Of a stretch of DNA of 64,000 bases, positions 1-7,832 are shown one piece after another. Each line of letters begins with the position of its first letter. Position 1 is the stretch's first letter. The stretch comes from Bacteroidota bacterium. Lineage in GTDB: Bacteria > Bacteroidota > Bacteroidia > Bacteroidales > P3. Under the pieces are notes generated by a model. It saw only the letters and a list, made by a program, of their open reading frames with translations, had not been told where the DNA came from and ran no database searches. The stretch lies in NCBI GenBank assembly GCA_023415495.1, contig JAEZKK010000014.1, forward strand, positions 1 to 64,000, written 5' to 3'. The translations under genes and the position numbers were made by a program.

Positions 1-42
1 GCTTTATATATTTACTTGTTTGTCTGTAATATACAACAATAA

Positions 43-267
43 TTAATTTTTAATTGATAATAGATTTAATCTTATAATTTGCTCATATCTACACATATTA
101 TAAACTAAATTGACTAATCCGATTATTCCTTTAGCTTTTCTTAATCCTATTGAACGAATTTTAAAAATCATTCATACTATTTGTTACAAATCCAAATGCA
201 TGCTCTACTCGACAACGAGTTTTTGATTTAATGTGGTAATTATTAGAAGTACCCATGTAATTAAACG
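43..267 (-). pseudogene. IS5-family transposase C-terminal remnant, frameshifted
   Basis: Read on the minus strand, 267 to about 168 encodes KSKTRCRVEHAFGFVTNSMN. After a one-base frame change the rest reads IRSIGLRKAKGIIGLVNLVY followed by NMCRYEQIIRLNLL, up to a stop at 43-45. The RVEHxFGF and IGLxNLxYNxxRYEQI strings are the usual C-terminus of IS5-group transposases. Only this tail is present and it needs a frameshift near 165-170, so it cannot make a working enzyme. It abuts the 3' end of the helicase-like gene at 275, which suggests an old insertion or deletion junction. No terminal inverted repeat is visible inside the window. The family call is fairly safe; the exact upstream limit is not. 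Confidence 0.75.
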
Positions 268-274
268 ATGACCT

Positions 275-2563
275 CTAAAAATTAAATTGTTCAACTATAA
301 ATAACTCTCGTTTTTTTGGTAAATAGAAATAATTGCCTTTCCAAATATTTGTTTGATTTTTAGTTTTGTCTTTTTTATTCATATCGGATAAGATTTTATT
401 TATTGTCTTTCGTTTGATAGGGGTGATATTAAACTTGTTATATGATATAATCTTAAACTTTTCATTACCTTTGCTTTGATTTTTTCTTTCTATTTGAATT
501 ACAGATTCTAAAAATCTAATTCTATGATTTCCTTCTTTTAAATTCAATTTGAATTGAGAGTTTAATTCTAATAAAAATTCATCAATTTCTTTTCGTTTGT
601 ATTCTTTATTTATTTCTAAATTATGACATATAACTGATTTTAATCCATCTTCTAATGATATACAAGCAAATGCAATTCCATTATATAATTCAGAATAATA
701 TTTATCTCCACCACTTCCTTTTAAATATACAACATCTTTTAATCTATTTATTGCTTCTCTATAGCTTATAAAATACTTTAATTCATTAATTCTTTGGATA
801 AGTTCAGCTATATAAGTGTTACCAGAATTTTTGATTTCTTTCAAATAACGCTTAATTAATATTGTTTGATTATTAAATATTATAGGTTGATTTTCCAATT
901 CTTCAAGTATTCTAACGCAATTTTGAATTTCTATTTCTTTGTTTTTTTTATTATCGTCTTTTTGTTCTTCGGTTAGTGGAGTATAGTTTTCATGTATTTC
1001 TATTCTAAATTTATAGGAAGATAAATTCATATTTTCTATTCTAAGCATTTCAATTACATTTTGAACAGTACTATACACATTTACCCAATAATAAATCATT
1101 TCAGAATATGAATCAATTGAAAAATAGGCTATTTCTAATTCTCCATAAATGTTTACTCTTACATGATTATTTTCTGTATCAATCATTTTTCTTAATGTTA
1201 GAATTTCATTGTCAATGTTCTTATGGTCGAATCTAAGATGTTTATACTCATTCAACCATTTAATATATTTTTGAGCTGTTATTAATTCTTCCTCTTTTGT
1301 TAGCTTTATACCAATCAATTCTGGTTGAGTATTTTTATCGAATTTATTATTTTTAATGTCATTGGACTCGAAAATAAAAGTATCGCTTAAAATTCCATCC
1401 GTTTTTCTATTTCTACCATAAATTTGAATTAAATCGGAAGATGTGAGTAGATGATGTCTTTTTTGAATTGTAGATACTGATATCAAATGATAATCATCTC
1501 TAAGGTCAATTCCAACAAAATTAGTTGAAGTACTAAAACATATCTGTTTAGGCAGTTTCTCTTGATTTTCTGTATTATTTAAATCAATATAATAGTCCTT
1601 AATCGCTTCATTATTTCTTGTATTATCACTACATGCTATTCCAATATTTGCTTTAATATCGGGATAGCATTCTTTTAAGCGATAAATGATTTTAAGAGGG
1701 ATTTCTATCGAATTGATAGCTATAAAGATTTTTTCTTCTGAATTTTGTTCTAAAATTTCAATTATTTTTCTTTCACATTCTTTGCCTGCATTATTAGTAC
1801 CAATAATTTCTATATTTCTTAAAGGTCTTTCAAAAACAAATTTAGTTTTTGCCTCATCTTTGATTTTTGGATTACAAAAATCGTTGATAGTGGCAGTAAT
1901 CATTGCCCTATTTTCTTTGTTGAAAAGGAAATAAAAGTCCACAGCAGTTTCAAGTTTTTCTCTAAATGTACTGTCTTTCATAAATTTATCTACCTCATCA
2001 ATCATTAAGAAATAATCATTTTCATAATCAATCTTTTTCTCTTCTAAAGCAGTAATAACCTTATACAGACTATCTGCCACTACAAAGATTTTCTTGTAAT
2101 TTATATCTTTTTTGGAAAGGTAATTTAATACATCATTAATATCAATAGTTTTTTCAATCTCATTAATTTCACTTCCAACATATAAATAATTTTTTGGATC
2201 CTTTGAGTATTTCGAATAAGCTAAGTTTTTGGTAGGAGTAACAATAATTGAATTTCTTTCAGCTTTCATTTCTAAGGTAGTAGCTCCTAAACCAGTCAAG
2301 CTTTTGTCAATTAAACCACAAGGTAATTTAGTGAAATCCTTAGTTAAATAATACCTACTTGGAGTATTTTCATCTTCATTTTCTGAATTGCTTAGGTCAA
2401 TTTCAATTTGTAGAAAATCATTATCCTTATTTTCTTCCAATAGATTTTTATCTACATTTTTAAAAGTATTGATGTAGTTTTCTTTAGATATTTCAAGCTT
2501 AGCAAACTTATTATCTAAATTTGGGGTTATTGGGGATTGGGGGGGTGGGGTTATGTTTTCCAT
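275..2563 (-). CDS. SF2 helicase-like protein of mobile-element type
   Basis: This 762-residue protein looks like a superfamily 2 DNA-dependent ATPase. An atypical Walker A (TGLGATTLE, residues 90-98) lies where GxGKT/S would be expected and lacks the lysine. Motif II is MIDEVDKF (187-194), motif III-like TAT is at 223-225, and QIYGRNR (380-386) matches motif VI. The C-terminal half is charged and mostly helical with no domain I recognise. Similar GATTLE proteins occur on Bacteroidota plasmids and integrated elements and have been compared with origin-binding or replication helicases; that link is from memory. It sits between an IS5 remnant and a zinc-ribbon/Toprim gene, so a replication role on an integrated element is plausible but unproven. 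Its promoter is probably about 170 bp upstream. Confidence 0.6.
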   Translation of the reverse strand: MENITPPPQSPITPNLDNKFAKLEISKENYINTFKNVDKNLLEENKDNDFLQIEIDLSNSENEDENTPSRYYLTKDFTKLPCGLIDKSLTGLGATTLEMKAERNSIIVTPTKNLAYSKYSKDPKNYLYVGSEINEIEKTIDINDVLNYLSKKDINYKKIFVVADSLYKVITALEEKKIDYENDYFLMIDEVDKFMKDSTFREKLETAVDFYFLFNKENRAMITATINDFCNPKIKDEAKTKFVFERPLRNIEIIGTNNAGKECERKIIEILEQNSEEKIFIAINSIEIPLKIIYRLKECYPDIKANIGIACSDNTRNNEAIKDYYIDLNNTENQEKLPKQICFSTSTNFVGIDLRDDYHLISVSTIQKRHHLLTSSDLIQIYGRNRKTDGILSDTFIFESNDIKNNKFDKNTQPELIGIKLTKEEELITAQKYIKWLNEYKHLRFDHKNIDNEILTLRKMIDTENNHVRVNIYGELEIAYFSIDSYSEMIYYWVNVYSTVQNVIEMLRIENMNLSSYKFRIEIHENYTPLTEEQKDDNKKNKEIEIQNCVRILEELENQPIIFNNQTILIKRYLKEIKNSGNTYIAELIQRINELKYFISYREAINRLKDVVYLKGSGGDKYYSELYNGIAFACISLEDGLKSVICHNLEINKEYKRKEIDEFLLELNSQFKLNLKEGNHRIRFLESVIQIERKNQSKGNEKFKIISYNKFNITPIKRKTINKILSDMNKKDKTKNQTNIWKGNYFYLPKKRELFIVEQFNF

Positions 2564-2732
2564 CTTAATTATGTATTAGTATGCGAAAAAATGAATTTTG
2601 ATATATATTGAACTTAATAACTTTTTTTTGCATATTCGACTAAAACATTTAACTAAAGGATTGAATTACAATATATTGAAATATCTTCTTTGCTAAACTT
2701 AGAAAAAACTTAATTTTTAGAATTTTCCTATG

Positions 2733-2740
2733 CAAAGATA
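2733..2740 (-). promoter_or_regulatory. -7 promoter element for the helicase-like gene
   Basis: TATCTTTG on the minus strand matches the Bacteroidota -7 consensus TAnnTTTG. It would leave a leader of about 165 nt before the ATG at 2563. No good TTTG -33 box is seen at the right distance. Confidence 0.5.
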
Positions 2741-2789
2741 CGAAAAAAATATGAGATATTAAGTAAAATCTGTAAAAAAATACACCAAA

Positions 2790-2870
2790 TTACCTAAAGA
2801 AAAAAATAAACTTTCTCAAAGAAAAAATAACTTATCTCAAAGAAAAAATAATTTTTATCTAATAAAAATA
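2790..2870. repeat. A-rich tandem units, 21-22 bp pitch
   Basis: AAAGA-rich units begin at 2796, 2818 and 2839, the last two sharing TCTCAAAGAAAAAATAA. A weaker fourth (TCTAATAAAAATA) follows at about 2858. The pitch resembles the palindrome arrays elsewhere in the window, but the low complexity makes this weak. It lies between the divergent helicase-like and Toprim genes. The rest of 2564-3089 is AT-rich and holds only promoters and the direct repeat. Confidence 0.45.
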
Positions 2871-3073
2871 GATATTTCATAAGTTAAAAAACAAACAAAT
2901 TGTCATTATTTTTTAATTAGAAACTGAAAACATATAAATTTAGTTATGTAAAAGTAGTATTTTTTAAAATTAATATTCTAATTATGTAAAAACACGTGAA
3001 AAATTTCGTATCTTTGTATAAGATTAGTAGAAGATAAATAGTTATTGAAACATAATCTAAAGAATAAACCATT
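2850..3073 (+). repeat. Direct repeat copy 1 (~224 bp), promoter-bearing
   Basis: This segment is about 95% identical to 4045-4268; I count roughly ten mismatches and one indel. It starts at AATTTTTATCTAATAAAAAT and ends near AAAGAATAAACC. It carries the -7 element of the gene at 3090. In the second copy the first ~38 bp encode the end of that gene, so copy 1 probably begins with the 3' end of a lost neighbour of the same family. Confidence 0.9.
3009..3016 (+). promoter_or_regulatory. -7 promoter element for the Toprim gene
   Basis: TATCTTTG inside direct repeat copy 1 gives a leader of about 70 nt before the ATG at 3090. The same element recurs at the equivalent place in copy 2. Confidence 0.6.
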
Positions 3074-3089
3074 AAAAAAACAATAAGAT

Positions 3090-4082
3090 ATGAGTAAATT
3101 TAAATGGCAATTAGAAAGAGCAAATAATAAGTTCACCTGCCCAAATTGTGGAAGAGAAAAACGCTTTAAAAGATATGTTTACGAGCATAATGGAGAATAT
3201 ATTGATGATTCTGTTGGGATATGTGATAGAAAAAACTCATGCAAGTATCACTACCCTCCAAAACAATTTTTTAAAGATAGAGGGTTGGATGCTAATTCTA
3301 TGATTCCTAAAGAGTATATGATAAATTCATATCAAATGGAGACAAAACAAGAAGCCAAAATTTATTCAATAGATAATAAATGGATAGATGTGGCTTTAAG
3401 CTGCGATACTTCATTTATGAGCTTTCTTAAAACCAAATTCACAGAAGAACAAATAAATGAAATCCAAATACTATATTTCTTGGGTGGAGTGGATAATGGT
3501 GATGGTAAAGAAGAGGATGTGATTTTTTGGCAGGTTGACAGCTTAAAAAGAGTTAGAGCAGGCAAAATCATGAAGTATAACCCAACAACAGGTAAAAGGC
3601 TTCACAGTAAAGATGCTATCAATTGGTTGCATAAGATTAATGAAGTAAAAGAAGGGCTACCAGAGGGCTGGCATCTTACTCAGTGCCTCTTTGGAGAGCA
3701 TCTAATAACTTCATACCCATTAAAGCCAATATGCCTTGTAGAGTCAGAAAAAACGGCAATAATTGCATCTGTATATTTACCTGAATATAATTGGCTTGCA
3801 ACAGGGGGATTGCAAAATTTCAATATCAAAATGTGTAATGCATTAAATGGAAAAACAGTAGAAGTCTTCCCAGATATTGGAGCCTTTGAAGAGTGGTCAA
3901 ACAAAGCAAAAGAAATATCGAAAGAATTAGATATAGAGTTTATTTTCAATACCTATTTGGAAGAAAACTCAACTCCAGAACAGAAAGAGTTAGGAATTGA
4001 TATTGGAGATGTTATTTTGGATGGAAAAGCATCAGACCTAATAGAATTTTTATCTAATAAAAATAGATATTTCATAAGTTAG
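3090..4082 (+). CDS. Zinc-ribbon/Toprim-like protein (DUF6371-like)
   Basis: A 330-residue protein with an N-terminal zinc-ribbon (C17, C20, C45, C51 in CPNC...CDRKNSC) as found in primase-type proteins. A later region looks like a Toprim fold: LVESEKTA (216-223) supplies the acidic residue, then ATGG (237-240) and FPDIGAFEEW (260-269). This pairing is typical of DUF6371-type proteins of Bacteroidota mobile elements; the family name is from memory. The catalytic role is unknown, and primase-like or nucleic-acid binding is only inference. The last ~11 codons (FLSNKNRYFIS) lie in direct repeat copy 2. It is flanked by a helicase-like gene and by HU, which fits an integrated element. Confidence 0.65.
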   Translation: MSKFKWQLERANNKFTCPNCGREKRFKRYVYEHNGEYIDDSVGICDRKNSCKYHYPPKQFFKDRGLDANSMIPKEYMINSYQMETKQEAKIYSIDNKWIDVALSCDTSFMSFLKTKFTEEQINEIQILYFLGGVDNGDGKEEDVIFWQVDSLKRVRAGKIMKYNPTTGKRLHSKDAINWLHKINEVKEGLPEGWHLTQCLFGEHLITSYPLKPICLVESEKTAIIASVYLPEYNWLATGGLQNFNIKMCNALNGKTVEVFPDIGAFEEWSNKAKEISKELDIEFIFNTYLEENSTPEQKELGIDIGDVILDGKASDLIEFLSNKNRYFIS

Positions 4083-4268
4083 AAAACAAACAAATTGTCA
4101 TTATTTTTTAATTAGAAACTGAAAACATATAAATTTAGTTATGTAAAAGTAGTATTTTTTAAATTTATTTTCTAATTATGTAAAAACACGAGAAAAATTT
4201 CGTATCTTTGCATAAGATTAGTTGAAGATAAATAGTTATCGAAACATAATCTAAAGAAAAAACCATGT
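4045..4268 (+). repeat. Direct repeat copy 2 (~224 bp)
   Basis: Second copy of 2850-3073, offset by 1195 bp. It contains the last codons and stop (4082) of the Toprim gene, then the -7 element at 4203 that drives HU. Differences include a G for A just after AAGTT and TTATC for TTATT near the end. Confidence 0.9.
4203..4210 (+). promoter_or_regulatory. -7 promoter element for the HU gene
   Basis: TATCTTTG in repeat copy 2, about 100 bp upstream of the HU start. The leader contains a seven-codon dead-end ORF starting with ATG at 4265. Confidence 0.6.
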
Positions 4269-4308
4269 TAAAAACCTCGCGATAGTATAAGGTTAATCGT
4301 ACAAAATT

Positions 4309-4728
4309 ATGATATACTACAATGTAGTTAGAAGGAATATTTCCACAGGATTCAGTCCTGGTGAGAAATACTTAGCAGTAATCGACCGTTCAGGTATTAT
4401 GAATCAAGAGCAATTGGCTGATAAGATTGCAGATATGAGCTCATTGGCTTACAACGACGTATTGTCTGCTTTAGCAGCTTTACAAATGGTTATTTCAGAT
4501 GCAACAATGAGCGGAGTTACTGTTCAGTTAGACCAATTGGGCAATTTCACCCCATTTCTCAAATCTAAGGCAATGGAAACCGAAGAAGAAGCTAACAGTG
4601 AGAGTATCCAGCGTTTAAGGGTAAATTTCTATCCAAACGTAAGATTTAAGAACAAGTTGAAATCAACAGGCTTTATCTACAAAAACCCAGTACCAAAAGG
4701 ATTGGTAATTCCTGCAGTTACCCCATAA
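4309..4728 (+). CDS. HU family DNA-binding protein
   Basis: A 139-residue protein of the extended HU/IHF-type family common in Bacteroidota. The N-terminus (YYNVVRRNISTGFSPGEKYL) is the usual start of this group. The helical dimerisation part follows (NQEQLADKIADMSSLAYNDV), then a beta-arm region (VQLDQLGNFTPFLKS), and LRVNFYPNVRFKNKL near the end. It should bind and bend DNA as a dimer in the nucleoid. It uses a promoter inside a duplicated segment shared with the Toprim gene, so the two may share regulation. A strong terminator follows at 4779. The ATG at 4309 matches the family N-terminus. Function is confident at family level only. Confidence 0.85.
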   Translation: MIYYNVVRRNISTGFSPGEKYLAVIDRSGIMNQEQLADKIADMSSLAYNDVLSALAALQMVISDATMSGVTVQLDQLGNFTPFLKSKAMETEEEANSESIQRLRVNFYPNVRFKNKLKSTGFIYKNPVPKGLVIPAVTP

Positions 4729-4778
4729 CAATTTTAAATTTTAAATTTTAAGTTTTAAATTGGGGTGATACCTTGCTT

Positions 4779-4811
4779 GGGAGTCGGATTAAGTTTCGGC
4801 TCCCTTTTTTT
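4779..4811 (+). terminator. Rho-independent terminator after HU
   Basis: GGGAG (4779-4783) pairs with CTCCC (4800-4804), with further weak pairing inside, followed by seven T. It ends the HU transcript before the convergent desulfidase gene. Confidence 0.8.
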
Positions 4812-4829
4812 GTCGTCATTGCGTGTTTT

Positions 4830-6104
4830 TTACTGTGCTTTTGTTGTCATAATGTTGAGGATAATATCATCTATCTTATCCATTCCGTAGCGTCCTATCT
4901 TTCCGAGGCTTTGGATTGTATTGTCTATGTTTATTTCCGATATTCCGTCTGTATTATCTACTACCTTATTGTTCATTGCAAGTTCTATGGAGTCGAAGGC
5001 TGCGTTTAGGGCTGAGGATATTTTTAGTGTGCAGGAGGGTTTGGCTCCATCGCATAACATCCCTGTAATATTATTAATCATATTGCGAATAAAATACCCT
5101 ATCTGTCTTTCATCACCCTTTAGCAAATAAATTATCCCAGAGCCAGCTCCTATTGCTGCATTGATAATTCCACAAAGGGCAGATAGACGTCCTATAAACT
5201 GCTTAATATGTATGCTCATTAGGTGAGAAAGTGCAAGGGCTCTGATGATTTCCTCATTAGTATTTCCATTCTCTATACCAAACTCATAGACAGGGAGAGT
5301 GCAGGTTATGCCTTGATTGCCTGAACCTGAATTGGAATAGACTGGGGTTGTTGCTCCATCCATTCTTGCGTCCGATGCGGCACAGGTTCTTGCTATTACT
5401 CTTTTCCTTATGGATGTTTCGCTTTGGCTTAATAACATCTTACCAAATCCAAGCCCATAATCGAAATTCAACCCTTCTTCGGAGGTTGCTTTGTTGAGCT
5501 TTACTGTTTCCATTACCCATTCCAATTCTTCTATTGGAGTATTGTATGCATAGTTTAGAATATCAGAAAATAAAAGTTTATTCTCCTCTTCCTTTATTAC
5601 AGGATTCTTTATTTCAGGATTATTATTTGATTCTAAAACAATAGCGTTCTTTTCAATTAAAGTGAAATTCGTATGAGTTTTTGAAATTATCACCCTTGAA
5701 TAATTACCACTTTCTCCCTCTGCCCTACATTCTATATATAACTTCTCTTCTGTTGCCTTAGGATAGATATAAATCGGATTACTCTCCATCCACTGCTTTG
5801 CTTTATCCAAATTATGTTTTGAATTATCGAGTACCTCAAGCCCCTTAGAGCTATCCCCTGCAACAATTCCAAGACTTATTGCAATAGGAAGTCCAATCAT
5901 TCCTGTTCCTGGTATTCCTACTCCCATTGCATTTTTTATAACATTCTTGCTTAGATGGAATTCGACCTTAGTGGGTATTTCGCCCAAGACTTCCTTAGCT
6001 TTTGCAGCACATAGAGCAACTGCCACAGGCTCTGTACAACCTGTAGCAATCATTATATTATCTCTTAAAAGCTTAATAATTATCTCTTTCTTCTCAAGAT
6101 TCAT
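4830..6104 (-). CDS. cyuA: L-cysteine desulfidase family protein (CyuA/UPF0597)
   Basis: A 424-residue member of the UPF0597 family, related to serine dehydratase alpha chains. Characterised members use a [4Fe-4S] cluster to split L-cysteine into pyruvate, ammonia and sulfide. Candidate cluster ligands are C23 in TGCTEP, the cysteines around RTCAASDARMDGATTP and GITCTLPV, and CDGAKPSC near residue 355. Glycine-rich SGSGNQG and AIGAGSGIIYL are typical. It is the last gene of the surE-lpxB operon, one base after the thioredoxin-like gene. The gene symbol follows the E. coli homologue and the substrate is inferred from the family. Length is normal. Confidence 0.85.
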   Translation of the reverse strand: MNLEKKEIIIKLLRDNIMIATGCTEPVAVALCAAKAKEVLGEIPTKVEFHLSKNVIKNAMGVGIPGTGMIGLPIAISLGIVAGDSSKGLEVLDNSKHNLDKAKQWMESNPIYIYPKATEEKLYIECRAEGESGNYSRVIISKTHTNFTLIEKNAIVLESNNNPEIKNPVIKEEENKLLFSDILNYAYNTPIEELEWVMETVKLNKATSEEGLNFDYGLGFGKMLLSQSETSIRKRVIARTCAASDARMDGATTPVYSNSGSGNQGITCTLPVYEFGIENGNTNEEIIRALALSHLMSIHIKQFIGRLSALCGIINAAIGAGSGIIYLLKGDERQIGYFIRNMINNITGMLCDGAKPSCTLKISSALNAAFDSIELAMNNKVVDNTDGISEINIDNTIQSLGKIGRYGMDKIDDIILNIMTTKAQ

Positions 6105-6105
6105 C

Positions 6106-6675
6106 TTATTCTAAAGCCTTTAGTAGTTCTGGTTTAATCTCTTTCTCATATATCTTTTGGAAGTCCTCCCAAGAGTATTGTTTATCGTACTCTCCTCCTA
6201 AGAATACTGCCATTGCCTCGAATGCTGAGGGTGGATAATAGCCAGGAATTATTGTAGCTATGCTTAAATCGGAGTTTAGGACTGTATAGCTTGGATAAGA
6301 CAAGCGATTGTTCAATAAATGATAAGCCAATTGATGAGCTGAACGTCTTCCATTAGGATTTGTATTCTTATAGGTCTTACCTCCAAAGATAATATCCCCT
6401 TTCGATTCTGCATCAAATTTTACGCTAATGAAATAATGATTCATTATCTTCGATATAAGTGAGTCAGCAAAGGTATCCTTATCCATTTTCTTGCACCATC
6501 CACACCAATCAGTGTATGAATCTATAAATATCCTCTTTTTTGAATCATTATTCTTAAGCGTTTTATCCACCTCTTGAATATCTATCCAATTTATAGGGCT
6601 CTTCTCCTGTGCAAGCACTGGACTTATAAATAAACCCATTAAAGCTATTAAGCTAATTATTCTCTTTGTCTTCAT
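6106..6675 (-). CDS. Secreted thioredoxin-like protein
   Basis: 189 residues with a signal peptide (MKTKRIISLIALMGLFISPVLA, cut near 22). The thioredoxin fold carries WCGWC at residues 57-61, as in thioredoxins and the DUF255-like group. FIDSYTDWCGWCKKMD is the classic strand-loop-helix around the active site. It should act in the periplasm on thiols or disulfides. It lies 17 bp after the SpoIID gene and 1 bp before the cysteine desulfidase gene on the same strand, so it is co-transcribed. The partner is unknown. Confidence 0.8.
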   Translation of the reverse strand: MKTKRIISLIALMGLFISPVLAQEKSPINWIDIQEVDKTLKNNDSKKRIFIDSYTDWCGWCKKMDKDTFADSLISKIMNHYFISVKFDAESKGDIIFGGKTYKNTNPNGRRSAHQLAYHLLNNRLSYPSYTVLNSDLSIATIIPGYYPPSAFEAMAVFLGGEYDKQYSWEDFQKIYEKEIKPELLKALE

Positions 6676-6692
6676 ATTATCTAATTTGTTAC

Positions 6693-7832
6693 TTAAAATA
6701 CTATTTTTTCTTCTTCAATTCTTTTTATCTTGGCTCCAGTATAATAGAACTCTATTACCTGCCAATATTCATAACCTTGGTCGCACATCCCAATTGCTCC
6801 CTCTTGGCTCATCCCTACTCCATGTCCATAACCTTTGCCATTTAGTTTTACTTCCGAGCCCCAAGGCTCGCATGAGAAATATGTGGAGCGAAGATTAAAG
6901 TCTTTTCTTATCTGTACAAGAGGTATGCCAAGCATTTCTTTCTTCCTCCCTTGGGCTTGAGAAAAGTTGAGCAATTCATTCTTAATTGAATCATCTCTAA
7001 CGTTTATGCCCTTATCTCTAAAATATCTCTGCCAATCTCTAAATTGAATAAATCTCTCCCAAGTATATGCCTTACCACTTACCGAAAAGCTATCTATCTT
7101 GCTAACTAAGTGAGGGAATGCCCTACCCCAAACATCTTGGGAATTGACAGTCTCTCCTCCACTATTGGAATGAAATAGAGTTTCAATTATCTCTCCCTTA
7201 TCATCCACAATTATCTCTCCCTTACTATTATATGCCCCCTGAATCACCTCTGCTTGGTTTGCCCTGCCCTTATATGCTTGACAATGCACTTGGTCGCAAA
7301 GATTATATCCGTCCTTCTTATGCTTATCCTTGTTTTTCATTAAGTAATTCCTAACACATATTGCCTGTACCTTAAAGAACTCCACATTCTTTGTAGCTCC
7401 CCAAGTCTCGGCTTGTACAACTCCTGCAATATAGTTTTCTACCTCTATATTATTTATTAGTAGTAAATTACCATTCCTCTCATTAATAATTAGATTATCA
7501 TCATATCTTCTTGGTTGAGATTTATCTAAGGGATTGATTTGGAAAAAGCATTTCAAGCTTTCTTTACTTAGTTTTACTGTATTAAAGCTTCCATAATTTG
7601 AATCACTAATACTCACCTTAAGCTTATTAGAATGATTGCTTATACTTATCTTATCTGAATTTCTTAGACTAATTTTATGATTATCTAATTCAATTGAATA
7701 AACTCCAAAAGAGGGTATTATTTCAATATTATCAAGTTTCTTCTCCGAAAACACTCTAATATTCATCATCTGTGAATAGAGGTTTGCTCCAAGGCTAATC
7801 AGTATTAGGGTTAAAACAAATTTCAATCTCAT
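6693..7832 (-). CDS. SpoIID/LytB domain protein
   Basis: 379 residues with an N-terminal signal (MRLKFVLTLILISLGANLYS). The SpoIID core has VENYIAGVVQAETWGATKN, VQAICVRNYLMKN, HSNSGGETVNSQDVWG and the closing GYGHGVGMSQEGAIGM. SpoIID is a lytic transglycosylase that cleaves denuded peptidoglycan in sporulating Firmicutes; Bacteroidota homologues are widespread and less studied. A cell-wall remodelling role in the periplasm is likely. The start overlaps the lpxB stop by one base (TAATG), which implies translational coupling with lipid A synthesis. Confidence 0.85.
   Translation of the reverse strand: MRLKFVLTLILISLGANLYSQMMNIRVFSEKKLDNIEIIPSFGVYSIELDNHKISLRNSDKISISNHSNKLKVSISDSNYGSFNTVKLSKESLKCFFQINPLDKSQPRRYDDNLIINERNGNLLLINNIEVENYIAGVVQAETWGATKNVEFFKVQAICVRNYLMKNKDKHKKDGYNLCDQVHCQAYKGRANQAEVIQGAYNSKGEIIVDDKGEIIETLFHSNSGGETVNSQDVWGRAFPHLVSKIDSFSVSGKAYTWERFIQFRDWQRYFRDKGINVRDDSIKNELLNFSQAQGRKKEMLGIPLVQIRKDFNLRSTYFSCEPWGSEVKLNGKGYGHGVGMSQEGAIGMCDQGYEYWQVIEFYYTGAKIKRIEEEKIVF

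Noticed and set aside
4735..4760. TTTTAAAT tandem repeat after HU as another phased array
   Set aside because: The period is about 8 bp and the sequence is simple AT repeat, unlike the 21-23 bp arrays.
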